The position numbers and the translations under genes were made by a program. This document shows positions 36,494 to 47,402 of a DNA stretch of 64,000 nt, one piece after another. Positions within the stretch are counted from its first letter, which is position 1. Each line of letters opens with the position of its first letter. Source of the DNA: Macropodus opercularis (lineage: Eukaryota > Chordata > Actinopteri > Anabantiformes > Osphronemidae); the NCBI GenBank assembly GCA_030770545.1, contig CM061096.1, forward strand, positions 15,047,501 to 15,111,500. Reading direction: 5' to 3'. The notes under the pieces were generated by a model that saw nothing but the letters and a program-made list of their open reading frames with translations, had not been told where the DNA came from and made no database searches.

Positions 36494-38953
36494 TCAGTTG
36501 AGCTGGCGACAAGCTTCAAATGTCCACTTTGAGGCACCTCCGTAAATATCAAGGCTGGTCTCCATCCACGCGAAAACGTTGCCCACTTGTGCTTTACTGC
36601 TGCAAGTTGCTAGATTATAAATCTCCCCCACAGATAGTTTCCGATCCCAGATGTGAAAATTTGCCAGGTCTCCAACAAAGGCTTGTGTGGCATCAAACCC
36701 TCCTCCGAGCGTGTCCTGTAGTCAAGACAAATGGATTTAATCAAGGAAGATATGATTTTTCCCTCAGGCTACTTCATAGAACAAAATTGTCTCCTGGATT
36801 ATCAGGATATTTTTTGACTGATTAAATGGAAGGAGGGATATGCATCTTCAGTCTAGTGAGAATCTTGATGAGTTCCAGCTAAAGATCTAATCACATTATT
36901 AAACTTATTATGGTAATTTACAGCAAGGATAGACTGAAAAAAAGAATTGTCTTCAAGACACAGTGGGACTGAAATGTACTTTTCCAGCCTGTTATCCTAA
37001 CTGTTGTAATATCTGACTGTAATCTCCTGCGCATTGAACTTGTCTATCATGAAGTAAAGTAAGAAAATGAAACACTGGGCTAAAAGTAGAGTTTGTGTTG
37101 TGTTTACCTGCTCTTGACCCAGGATCAGCAGGCCCTGGGGCTTGATAGGGTGATATGGAGCCAGATTCTCTCCACTCCCCCTCTTGACGCCGTCTTGGAA
37201 AGCTTCCCAAACGCCATCCCGAGTGGTCCAGGTCACGCAGATGTGATGCCACTTGCCATCGTTGATCAGAAACGGCAGCTTTGCGACCTTGGATTGTGCC
37301 AAACACGGAGACGTAATGTGATTTTTTTTGCTGCACTGAACCAAACGTAACTGAATCACAAAACACGATTCGAACTCACCTTGTCATTTATTAAAATCTC
37401 CATTGGGTTGTTCCCCCACTCTATGAGGACCAGCTCGTTGGCCTGGCCGGGAACCGCGTAAGAGAAAGGTGTTCCCACTCCAGGAGACGCGTTGGACTTG
37501 AGCCACATGCACACGGTGAGCGCGTACATCTCAGGCAAACTCTTCTTCACCTTTGCGTACATGTAGTTGGTTCTCAGAGGGAAAGTGAGCTGGAATTTAT
37601 CCAGAGGCCTGTTTTCCCTTTGACCTGTGGAGAATTAAAAACAAAAGACTCGCCTTGAGACACTTTTACTGCAAAATTCACTGTGTCATTCCTGACTCAC
37701 ACATCCTGGGGCTTTACACAGGAATTATGCGTTACACAACAAATCCACACTCGTGACGGTCCAGATTTGCTTTAATCTCGCCTGATAAATCCACCAGAGG
37801 GGGGATAGTGACGTTTTTAACCTTCATCTCTCGTTTTCTTTTTCCTCCTCACCTCTTGAATTCCCCACCGTTTAAGCTTTTTGTGGTGTGGCATATGGTT
37901 TACTGCATGTCTGGAATGATTTAATCTACCAGAGGATCTGCTGCTGGGGCCATTAAAGCTTACTCTGCCGAGTGGGAATTTAAAACGGTTCATCCAACCT
38001 GACTTTAAGTCAGTTACACTGTGGCGAGCGGACACGTCCCCTGAAATGCTTGTTTCCTGCCTCCATACTTGTAACGCACCCGCACACCCACCTTTCTCCA
38101 GGTCGGTGATCCTCTGGTGTAAAGACGTGAGGGTGGACTCCACTCGCCCACGCTGCTCCGTCTCGTTCCGAAGTCCGGGCTTCCCCTCTTCGATGCTGTT
38201 TACTCGGGACAGCACCTGCTTCTCCAAGTCATCGATTTTACTCTGGAGCAGGTCTTTGAGGCTGTTCGCCTGCACAGAGTTGTTACTTCGGCTGAATTGC
38301 TTCAGGGAGAGAGGAAAACACAGAATTTACCTCAAATGAATATTCGCGTTATTATTAACAGCGTTTTTTCAATTCAACTTTTATTTCCAAAGCCAATCGG
38401 ATTGTGAGAGGCTCACAATGTGGTAAATCTAAATGTATGATGTTTATAGAATCGCATGACTATCATTACAAACGTGGTTGTATCTTGGTCAGACGCAGCA
38501 GGAGCCTACCTCAAGATTTTCTAGTCTTTGCTTCAGCGACTGTAAAGTCTGTGATAGCTGCGTCAAAGTGTCTGCGGGGCCCCTCGATACATCCCCCATT
38601 GTGTTTTTAGTCCCAGCTTCTTTCCTCCTGCCCCCGGGTCGCGCGTCCCCAGGCTCGGATCCGCTCTGGCTCTCACACCGAGCCAACTTTGAGGTCAGTT
38701 CTCGGATTGTCTCTTTTTGGTTCATGATCGTCTCTTTCTGCTGCAGCACCGTTTCTCGCAGCTGCATAACGGTGGTCTTCAAGTCCTCTCCTGGAACGCT
38801 ATTCTGCAAAGTGGTTGCGCAAATGTCCACGTCCTTTGGTACGGAGGTGCAGATGAACTGCGTCTGGCCGCCAAAGTCTTGAGAATAACTCTCCAGAAAC
38901 AAGCAGGGAATGAGAAAAAGTCTCCAACAGATCCCGCTCTTTGTGCCCGGCAT
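36494..38953 (-). CDS. nptx1: Neuronal pentraxin 1, complete
   Basis: Five exons on the minus strand (38953-38510, 38299-38092, 37624-37380, 37287-37108, 36715-36494) have GT-AG introns and total 1299 bp, or 432 residues, the length of human NPTX1. Residues 1-24 are a signal peptide, with likely cleavage before QDFGG. Cys35, Cys45 and Cys93 lie in the region used for disulphide-linked multimers. Residues about 55-215 are coiled coil (LRETVLQQKETI; LKDLLQSKIDDLEKQ). Sequons at Asn154 (NNS) and Asn193 (NET) match human positions. The pentraxin domain (about 225-430) carries the signature H-x-C-x-T-W-x-T at 314-321 and calcium-ligand residues E358, Q359, D360, with D367 and Q370. The C terminus is FEACRQLN. 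The mature protein is secreted and, in the known family, clusters AMPA receptors at excitatory synapses. KNTMGD-SR and the N terminus favour NPTX1 over NPTX2; which fish paralogue it is cannot be decided here. Start context is caacATG. No defect seen. Confidence 0.97.
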
Positions 38954-39054
38954 GTTGGCGCCTGTGCTGGGTTGTGATTAGTTCTGGCTGGTGAGCCGCA
39001 GTGACTTCTCTTGTGTCCTCTTGTTGTTGCACTCCGTCTGTGGAAGTGCAGCCG

Positions 39055-39062
39055 TTTATATA
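39055..39062 (-). promoter_or_regulatory. TATA box of nptx1
   Basis: On the minus strand the sequence is TATATAAA, 102 bp upstream of the nptx1 ATG. This would place transcription start near 39025-39030 and give a 5'UTR of about 75 bp with no intron. The match is exact; use is inferred from position. Confidence 0.65.
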
Positions 39063-39405
39063 CAGCCTCGCTGGTTCTGCGCAGAGCAGGTTCACTGCAT
39101 CACGACCGGAGGGGAGGGAATCGGGCTGCCGCTGTTTGATCGGCTTCAAAAGCAGCGTCATATTCAGAAGATAAAACCAATTTTCCTTTTTTTGGCTCCC
39201 ACGTTTAATCTTTCGCCACTTCGACTATTTGTCATTTCTCGCTTGGCATTATTCATGTGGAAAACGCGGGTTTGTAGGCGGTGGAGAGGGGGGTTGCTTG
39301 TGTAGCAGCTATGTTGTTTTTGTTGGTGTTTTGCTTTACGCACACAAACACACAAACATCGAGCGAACGGAGATCAGTAGTTGCAGGAGTACGTGGGTGC
39401 GCAGA

Positions 39406-39426
39406 TTCAGGACCAAGGACAGCTCC
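39406..39426 (+). promoter_or_regulatory. RE1/NRSE site (REST binding) upstream of nptx1
   Basis: The 21-bp stretch reads TTCAGGACCAAGGACAGC followed by TCC. Against the canonical RE1 (TTCAGCACC..GGACAGCGCC) it differs at position 6 (G for C) and position 19 (T for G), with A at the variable position 11. Both half sites and their spacing are intact. It lies 453 bp upstream of the nptx1 ATG and about 345 bp from the TATA box; RE1 works in either orientation. REST silences neuronal genes outside neurons, which fits nptx1. Binding is inferred. Confidence 0.7.
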
Positions 39427-39429
39427 GAC

Positions 39430-42400
39430 CGCGTCACAGCCCAGGGAGCAGAGCCTGTTTCTGGCACTTTTCACTTTCCAGCCTCCGGTTGATCGCTGTC
39501 ACTGTGTGCGTTCGGTTTTTCTAGACTCGTTCACGCATGTCGTGCTTTTATTTAATCCAGTCTTAGGAGCGTGTTGTTTATAATCACACTTACCCACAAA
39601 AGGACACGTTCACCTTCGTCTCACTGGTCCCCTGATGCAGCAGCGATCTGCTCTGCTCTCCAAACCGTATTCATATCTTCATCTCAAAGAGTCTGTTTCT
39701 GCAATGATAATCTGTCAAGTAATTGAGGAAGCACAACTGCAATATAGTTAATTATCTGCTTGAATGTTAGTTATAAAAATGAAATGAAAACATTTTGAAC
39801 ATGTGACAAAAGATATTAAAAACCAAATGACTATAGATTTTTTTGAAAGCTGGAGGCAGGTAGATGTCCACAGCAGGCAGGGTTCCTACTATTAAGGCAA
39901 CAGCTGGTGCTTTGACAGGCTAGATATCAAGTTGTGTAACTAGCGTTTTCAGAACATGTGAACAGCTGGTGTAATATACAGTATAGTTGTCTAAACTGAA
40001 GGTAATTACTTGGTGGGAATGTTTATTATTGACTAAAAGTATATTTGAGAGCTTTGTCTTAACACATATCTCCCAGACACACAGTCATTTATCTCAAATA
40101 TCTCTTGTGTGTTATCAACACTTTAAAAGCTTTTTGATTTTGATTTGATTGAAGTCAATCCATCAGTGTAGGATTAGCCAAAGTAAACGTATGTTGCAGT
40201 ACATGACATAACTTACCGTCGTTTCAATATTGTGTATTTATCGTCCCTTTAACCTTTTTTCTGGATTATTGTGATGCAACATCATCTAAAAGGAATGAAA
40301 ACGGGAGAGGTTTAGTAATTTGACTCTGCTTACTTAATTCAGAGATAAAGGAGCGTTGTTGTTTTGGGGTTTTTTTTCTATTATGAAATGAAAAAATAAT
40401 GCTTAAAGGTGTGAGAGAATAGTTTGAAGCCTTTTAGAGCAGCTTGAAAGCCGTAAGAAAAGTGGATTGAAGGTGACATAACTGTCTGGGGTTTGTTGCT
40501 ACTGGATGTTTATTATATAGTGTTTTTCTTTCTTTCAGTGGAGGCATGAATGAAGTAAAGCAGGGAAATATTCAAGGATCAGCTCTTGGAACTAACTACA
40601 CAGAAACAGAGACAATGGCTCAACCTGAAACTTTATTAGATGTTGTGCAACGTGAAGCCATGAGCTCTGGCCGTCGGAGCTCACCAAGAAATGTGAGCGA
40701 GTAACTTTTGCTGTCCATCACAATGACCATCTGGTGAAACAGTGCTGGTTATGCAAGTACACATAATAAACCAGTGTCACCGTGCAGTGAACAGTAATTA
40801 TGGTCTGTACCACCTTCCACAAAAGTCATTATTTCTGGTTGTTTGTCTAAAGAACAAAATGTTTTCAGTCTTGAGTTTATGCTGCTGTATTTACTGGATA
40901 ATCAGGCACAGACATCTAGGTGTTTTCTACCCTGCAAGACCAACCAGAGCTCTGTAAAATGTCCAAAGTCTGGTTCTCATTATGAATTCATTATTCACTG
41001 CTTCCTACACAAACAGCTCTCTGAGCCATATGCTTAAAGTAGAAAAACCTTCACTCCTCTGCACTCCTCAGAAACAAACTCTCTGTCTTCCCATCACCTC
41101 CTCTCCACCTACAGGCAGATAAATCCCTGCTCAAGAAGACTCTGTTGTTTCTATCTTTTCCAGCTCTCACATTAACATTTCCTCTGGATGGAAGTTCAGC
41201 CTGTAAGAATACTGAGTTGTACTGATTTGAAAACACAAGTAACATCTGATGAATTTATAATGTTGTTAGCCTTGGTGTGCATTAAATATTAAAAGGGTCT
41301 CGATGAAATGATTATTTGCTCTTCAAGTTATTGTGCTGGACCTGAAACCGGCCGTGAGACCGGAGATACTGAAATCATACCAATAGCTGTTTGCGGCTCT
41401 TTTCGTTCTTAGAACCCTGTCGCTGTCCACCTGTTGTGGCACCCACAGCCTCCTTAATAATGCATTTGAACACGCTGAAAATGTATTCTCCAGCACCGGA
41501 GATCAATAGTTGTAATTTCACATATTGGCGTTGTGCCTTGACTTGCTTTCCCACCTTCTGCTGTGGTGTGGTGTCGGCCATTGAAGGCAAATACCCCTGA
41601 TGTTTAGTTGACGTTTTCCCTTTGCACGTAAGTCGCATTGCATTGAAGGTGTTCTCTGAATTGTTAATAATACATGGCAATAATCTGCATTTATAATGAT
41701 ATATTAAGCTTCATCAATACGTATAGTTTTACTATTTACTATATTTCAAGCTGTTCAATGCAACCAGCTGCTCTGGTTTGGGAGGCAGGAACCTCCTCTA
41801 GGTTCACAACACGTCTACACTTAGTCAGAGCCGGCTCGGGTCACTCTGGGCCGTCTCTTAGTTAAGCTGCTGCTAGATCACCTTGTGCCTTCTTGCGGTT
41901 TATAGTATAGAATCAGGACACACGTTTCTAATTCAGCCTAATTTTCCGCCTCCGTGTGCAGCAGGTCGCAGCCCTTCTCACCAGACCAGAGGAGGAAAGC
42001 AGCTGCCATTTTGGGTTAGTGAGGAAAATGTCAGGCAGTTGCTAGCACAGTGCAAAGAACAGCCCAGAGAGGCTAATTAAGACTAATACATTTTTCTTCA
42101 TCCCTTCTTTTTTAGAGTTAGAGTTATTTCCCTCATGGTCGGCAGATGGAATTTTTCGCACTGGATGATTGCGTTCCTTATGTTTTATTAAAGGTTGTGA
42201 TTTAATTATTTTTTCCTTCCACATCAGCTGAGCGACGCTAAAATTGACACAATGCATCATCTGGCATTGGGATAATTTTCAGTGCCGCTGTGACAGAGGA
42301 GACCAATGAGAATGTGTGCGTGGAATCATTTTCTTTTCACGGCACGGCCCAGAGTATTTGGCTGGAATCGTGGAAAGCACCATAATCAGCTGTTTGCATG

Positions 42401-45400
42401 TGCATAATGTGGCTTTTTGTAACATACTCTCCTACCAACGCTGATTGCCTCTGCTCTCTGGTGCACGTTTGGACTTTATAGACTCTCTGTTTTTATGGCT
42501 TTAATAATTTGCTTTCTCTGTTTATGCTGGCTGTGTGTTTTAGTGTAAATGGAACTTTCCCTCAGTGGCTTTTACGGTTGTTTCTCTGCGAGTCATTGTG
42601 TTTATTTTGAATAGAGATGAGTTTAACCTCGAGTGAAAGGCAGGAGTCCCGCTACAGTATGAAGCTTTAAGCACGAGATGATGATGTAGCTTTGGTGCAA
42701 GTTTGATCAAGAAGCCACCTGTCAGCCATCAATCTGCTCTATTTTACTCAGCAGCTCCTGTCACCTACTTGCTCTACCTGCTGTGAATGCATAGCTGCAA
42801 TCCTATACTTCCTGACCAGATCAATGCCAAAGCCTCCTTCAAATAACGTGTGTATTGCCTGACCGAACGTCTCTTTTACTGCCCTGTAGTAAGTTCAGGC
42901 CAGATTTACACCCCCCACACGTACATGTAAATGTCCCCGCTGTCTGTTCCAGCATTGTTTCGTTCTCTCCCTCTTGTTGTCGCCCGTTCTTACTGCCATA
43001 AATGTCAAACATGGCTGCATCAGTGAGTAGGACCCTCATCCTGGAATCCGTTGTGACATGATGGCATCTTAGCCCACCCCAACCACTTGACCTTGGTGCC
43101 CTGCCTGGGAAGTGGTTTCCTCTGAGACCACCACTACACAGCTTTCTTCTGGCTGTCAGTACTTTTACTTAATGCATCTTGCATCTGTGATGAAACCAAT
43201 GATATCCACAAGTTGACACACCTGAAAAACAAAGCGCAACCTGAACACAGTGGAATAGCTGAAGCTCAATGAGACCTGGCCTTTCGTTCAATTGACTTCA
43301 AATGGTCAATGCCACTGATTTGCCCAGAAGTACCTGTACTATTGTATTGTGCAAGCAGCACAGTAGATATTCAGAACCTTAAGGGAAGTCACATCATGAA
43401 TTAGGCATCAGTCAATCCCAGGCTCCCATCACAACTGGCCTTGTGAATTTGATTCCTTCAGGCTGGTTGCAGACATTAAAACACTGTGTTGCCCACGTCT
43501 GATTCTCGCGCTTTTCTTCCACTAGCAGATTATGTAAACAAAGGCTTAACGCTAATCACCAAAATGAATTCATGGTTTATAGATTTTAATCCAGTAGTGC
43601 TTCAGACTTACAGATATCATTAGGGCTTCAGCATAATAGAAAAGCTGTATGTAAATGTAACCAGCTACAGCTGATACGCAGTAAACAGGCCACATGCTGC
43701 TCCCGCCTCGGCATCGTCTGCTTCTCTACTCACTTTTAGCGACATTAATTACCACAGTATATATAAAATGCTTATATGTTTGTGGCATGTGTTGAGCAGT
43801 GTGTAGGTGAGATCCTCACGCTCAGCTGTCAGAACTTGTGGAAGCATGAAGTGCTGTCAAGAGATGAAGTCTAATGAAGGGATGTACTCTTGCTAAGCCA
43901 CACAAAAGGGAAGTGACTGACTTGCTTGAGGCCCCTGTCTGACACCTTCTCTCTGCAGGAGACACTAAAGACATCACGCTGGATCACGCCTAGTAGGAGA
44001 GGGAGACAGACTGCAGAAGAAGAAGTTTTGTCTGTGTAACTTATTAAGCTTCCAACTCAGCCACACTCCTGTTAGTGCAGGAAAGTTCTGCCTTTTACTG
44101 ACCATTTACTCTCCTCGGCCTTTTATACGTCATCAATGGTTAGCAGACAATTCTGGGTTGTTAAAAGACAAATGAGCCAAAGTCGATTTTTAAAAGTAGT
44201 TTATCCTGACGTCGGCTGGAGAACCACTGCTGGAACCAGAGAAGCTGCTGAACCTTCCAGACCTTTAGTACAAAGCAGAGAAGATTACAAGATCAGTCGT
44301 CCTGGCCCGGATACACAGCTTGTCCAAAGCCATCCGACCCTCTTCATGTGAGTCCTCCCACAGGTCAGACTTGGGTCACGTATGGCTGACACATGTCTGC
44401 ATGTAATGCACTTCTCATCCATTTATGTCCATAAGTATGTTGAGTATTAAAGGCTTCCAGCTATGTCATGCCCAGCAGGCAGGGATGAGACTGTCTGGCC
44501 CTGAACCGGATAACTACATATTAACACAGACATATTACTGTGATGTCATGTGTCAGGGATAATGTGAGGCCAAGCGAGGGAACGTGCATTGATTTCTCAC
44601 TAAGCTACTGTAGGCCAGAGTCAAAACACACTGGACTTAAGATATCAGAACTTAATGCCTTGATGCTCTTACAGTCTCTGGAACAGTTGATCTCCACAAA
44701 ACAAAGTTGTTGTTGACATAAATGTTTAAGCCTCTAAAGGTCACAAAAGAAATGAATCACGTTTTAATCCTCGTAGGTGACGATGCCAACCTGTTCATAA
44801 AAGCTGCAAACCCCTAAGAAGATGCATAAATCAGCGCTTCGCAGCCTCTCTCACGTCTCGCTCTCAGAAGTCGAGCTTGTGCGTGTCTGTGTGCGTTGTG
44901 GAATAAAAAAGTGGGAAACGCTGCCTCCACATGAAAGCTCTCGAATATCTGCCAGAGAAGAACCCGACTCATATCTGTGTGGATTGGAATCACAAAATTG
45001 TGTCAGAAAGTGCAGGCAAATATTTCTGTACTCCAGTGCTCCCGTCTGTGAGGACACAGAGCTCAGAGAACTGCGGCGATCTTTTCATTTTCTACGTCTC
45101 TCTCTCCTTAATGCTTCTGCTGCTCTGTAGTGTCTCTGCCCAGATTTAAATGTGATACTGTAAACTGTTCTCCAAAAACAATCTCTCCATTGTGACTCGC
45201 TAGAAAACCACACGCACACAGACACGCACGCACTGCTACCAGGCAGCTTTCAGATGAGAAGCCGATAGCCTTCACTTCCACACCAACATCAATAATCCAA
45301 CTGAAGCACCACCACTTATTTCTAAAAATAGGCCTCTTTTATTGTTTAATATTTCATCTTCCGCTTCTATCGCGCGCTCTCTTTCATTTCTTGTGTTCAT

Positions 45401-47180
45401 TGTCTTTAAATAGGTGTTCAGGAAATATGTCAACGCTTCCACCGTCCCACTTACTTCCAGTCAAGTGATGTGCGTTTTGCCAAACCTGCCTCTCCTCAGG
45501 CTGGACCAACTCCAGCTGAGCTGAGTGTTCGTTTCTTACATACGTGTCGTTAACACCTGTAGGGAAGTCACTACATCCTCAAACGTCCTCTTGAACTCAT
45601 GTATGAATTAGTAGCAGTAAAGCAGAGCTTCTGTTAAAGACAAATCAAAAAAACGAATCAGACATTTAGTTAAATTCTCTTCCCTCGCAGGCTTGCTTCA
45701 TTCTGCACGCGTGAAAAAAGTCGTTTTCTACTTCTGCTGTTAGCGTGAGAGACGATGACAGCGTTTACCTTGTGTAAACCTTCATTTGTCATCGCGAGGC
45801 CGGTTCACGGTTAATGAGACGAGTTTATCTGTTCAGATCACAGTCAGCCGCCTCAGCCTTCTCTTCTCCAACTGAGCAAACACGCTTTTCCTTTCACATG
45901 GGAAGGGATCTGACTTCGCTGAGTGCACTTTAAAGAGTGTTTTGTTTTTAGCTCTGTAGCTAATGTTGTGGTTTCCTGAACAGCGCCTCAGTCCAACTGA
46001 GAGCAAAGGGCAGACAAACGCTTTGCTGAGAGGTGAACTTGGTGTTTGTTGTGTAATGTGGCACAGGGCTGGATTCAAGGGATGAATTTTACATCACTCT
46101 AGTTTACTAATGGCACCATTTTGAAATAATGAGAACTGCTGTAAACAAAAATCACAAGATATAATTTCAGTGGCATGTTTATGACTAACAGCAGTGGCTC
46201 TTTACTGTCCATGCGTTGACTAATTTAGCTTGGCCGCTCGTTGCTCATTAGTCATGTCTCCTTAGCTTTCTGCTCCGATACATTAACTTCAAACAGCAGC
46301 AAACACTGGAGTCATTTTCATTGTTTTCGTCTCATAAATCACGTGTGGTTATTGTTTTAAGATGTTGCCAAACATGTTTTCGCAGGCAAAGTGTAATGAG
46401 CTGTGCAGGACTGGTAACACTAGAAGGCCAGTCTGTGCAACGTCTTCACGTGAAGGCGATGGAGTCGTATTTTCTGACTAAATGTTTTCCTGAATCCTAA
46501 TTTAGTCTAATGCAGAAAAGCACATTGAAATAAAATAGATAAAACTTCAGATCGTATTCTCCTCTAAAACATAAATGTCACCGAGGCAGCGGATCCAGTA
46601 ACTTAAAAATCAATCACAGCGAAAAGCTCTCAGTTCTCTGAAGATTAAACTTCTCACGCAGGCTCTCTATTTTCCTGCTAACCTCTGAGACGTCTGCCTG
46701 TTCGCCAGGGAAAAGTTTGAACACACTTTGGAAATGTGAACCCGCAGCAGAACATGTACTGTCTGCTCCAGTGCTCCTCTCATGCGTTTCGGCAGGTCGT
46801 GCAGTAACTGGGCCGGTGTTAATAGATGGATGTGCTCGCTTGTGAAAAAAATGTTTTCTTTCAGCGGTCGTTGGTAAATAAATGATTTTGGTACGGTGCC
46901 GTCAATTCTTTTGGTTGATTCTGAGCACAACTAATTCAATTAGGTACATGGTTTAGTCACAACAGTGTATAAATTGCTTGTCATGCTTCTTTAGCTTTTC
47001 ATCTACAGAATAGATCATCAGTATTTGCTTTGTAGTTCACTGGAGTCTTATCCACGTGGTGCCGTAACTTCTTCCTAAATGCATCTGGATATGTAAGCAC
47101 TGTGTATTTAACTTCTAGAACTTCTAGGGGTTTAATGTGGCACAGTTTCCAGTCTGACTTCCTTTAATTGTTGTTGTGTT
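39430..47180. other. Gene-poor region upstream of nptx1
   Basis: No exon with recognisable similarity is visible. A minus-strand open frame at 41375-41680 (101 codons) and others are unassigned and probably chance. The region is AT-leaning, with homeodomain-type TAATTA words, as is usual for intergenic DNA near a developmental or neuronal gene. nptx1 enhancers may lie here but cannot be identified from one sequence. Confidence 0.55.
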
Positions 47181-47189
47181 TTCCTGGAG

Positions 47190-47387
47190 TTGCCGGGGAC
47201 ACGACGAAGGCAGGGGACGACAGACCTTCGACCCAGGACATTGATTATCAGCTGGGACCAGGTCATGAGCAATTCTCCTGTGATCAGGGGAAACAGCAGT
47301 GGTAATGGCCTTAACAGCAAAGCAAGAGGCGCGATCAGTGGCCATCGATCTGAGCAGCCAGGGAACCAGCGTATGTCCGAGCTGAAG
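47190..47387 (+). CDS. Exon-like open segment, unidentified
   Basis: A frame open from 47136 to 47402 contains a segment with a possible acceptor ('tttcctggag', weak pyrimidine tract) and a fair donor 'CTGAAG|gtaacg' at 47387/47388. The enclosed 198 bp is exactly 66 codons. The peptide begins LPGTRRRQGTTDLRPRTL, continues IISWDQVMSNSPVIRGN and ends NQRMSELK. Its GC content is higher than the flanks and the composition looks protein-like, but I do not recognise a family and no partner exon is evident nearby. It could be one internal exon of a gene whose other exons lie outside the window, or chance. Confidence 0.3.
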
Positions 47388-47402
47388 GTAACGTTTGTCT
47401 GA

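Noticed and set aside
38369..38398. Reverse-oriented repeat tail in nptx1 intron 1 (TTCAATTCAACTTTTATTT)
   Set aside because: Resembles the tail of the repeat at 1.4 kb, but too short to separate from chance AT-rich sequence.
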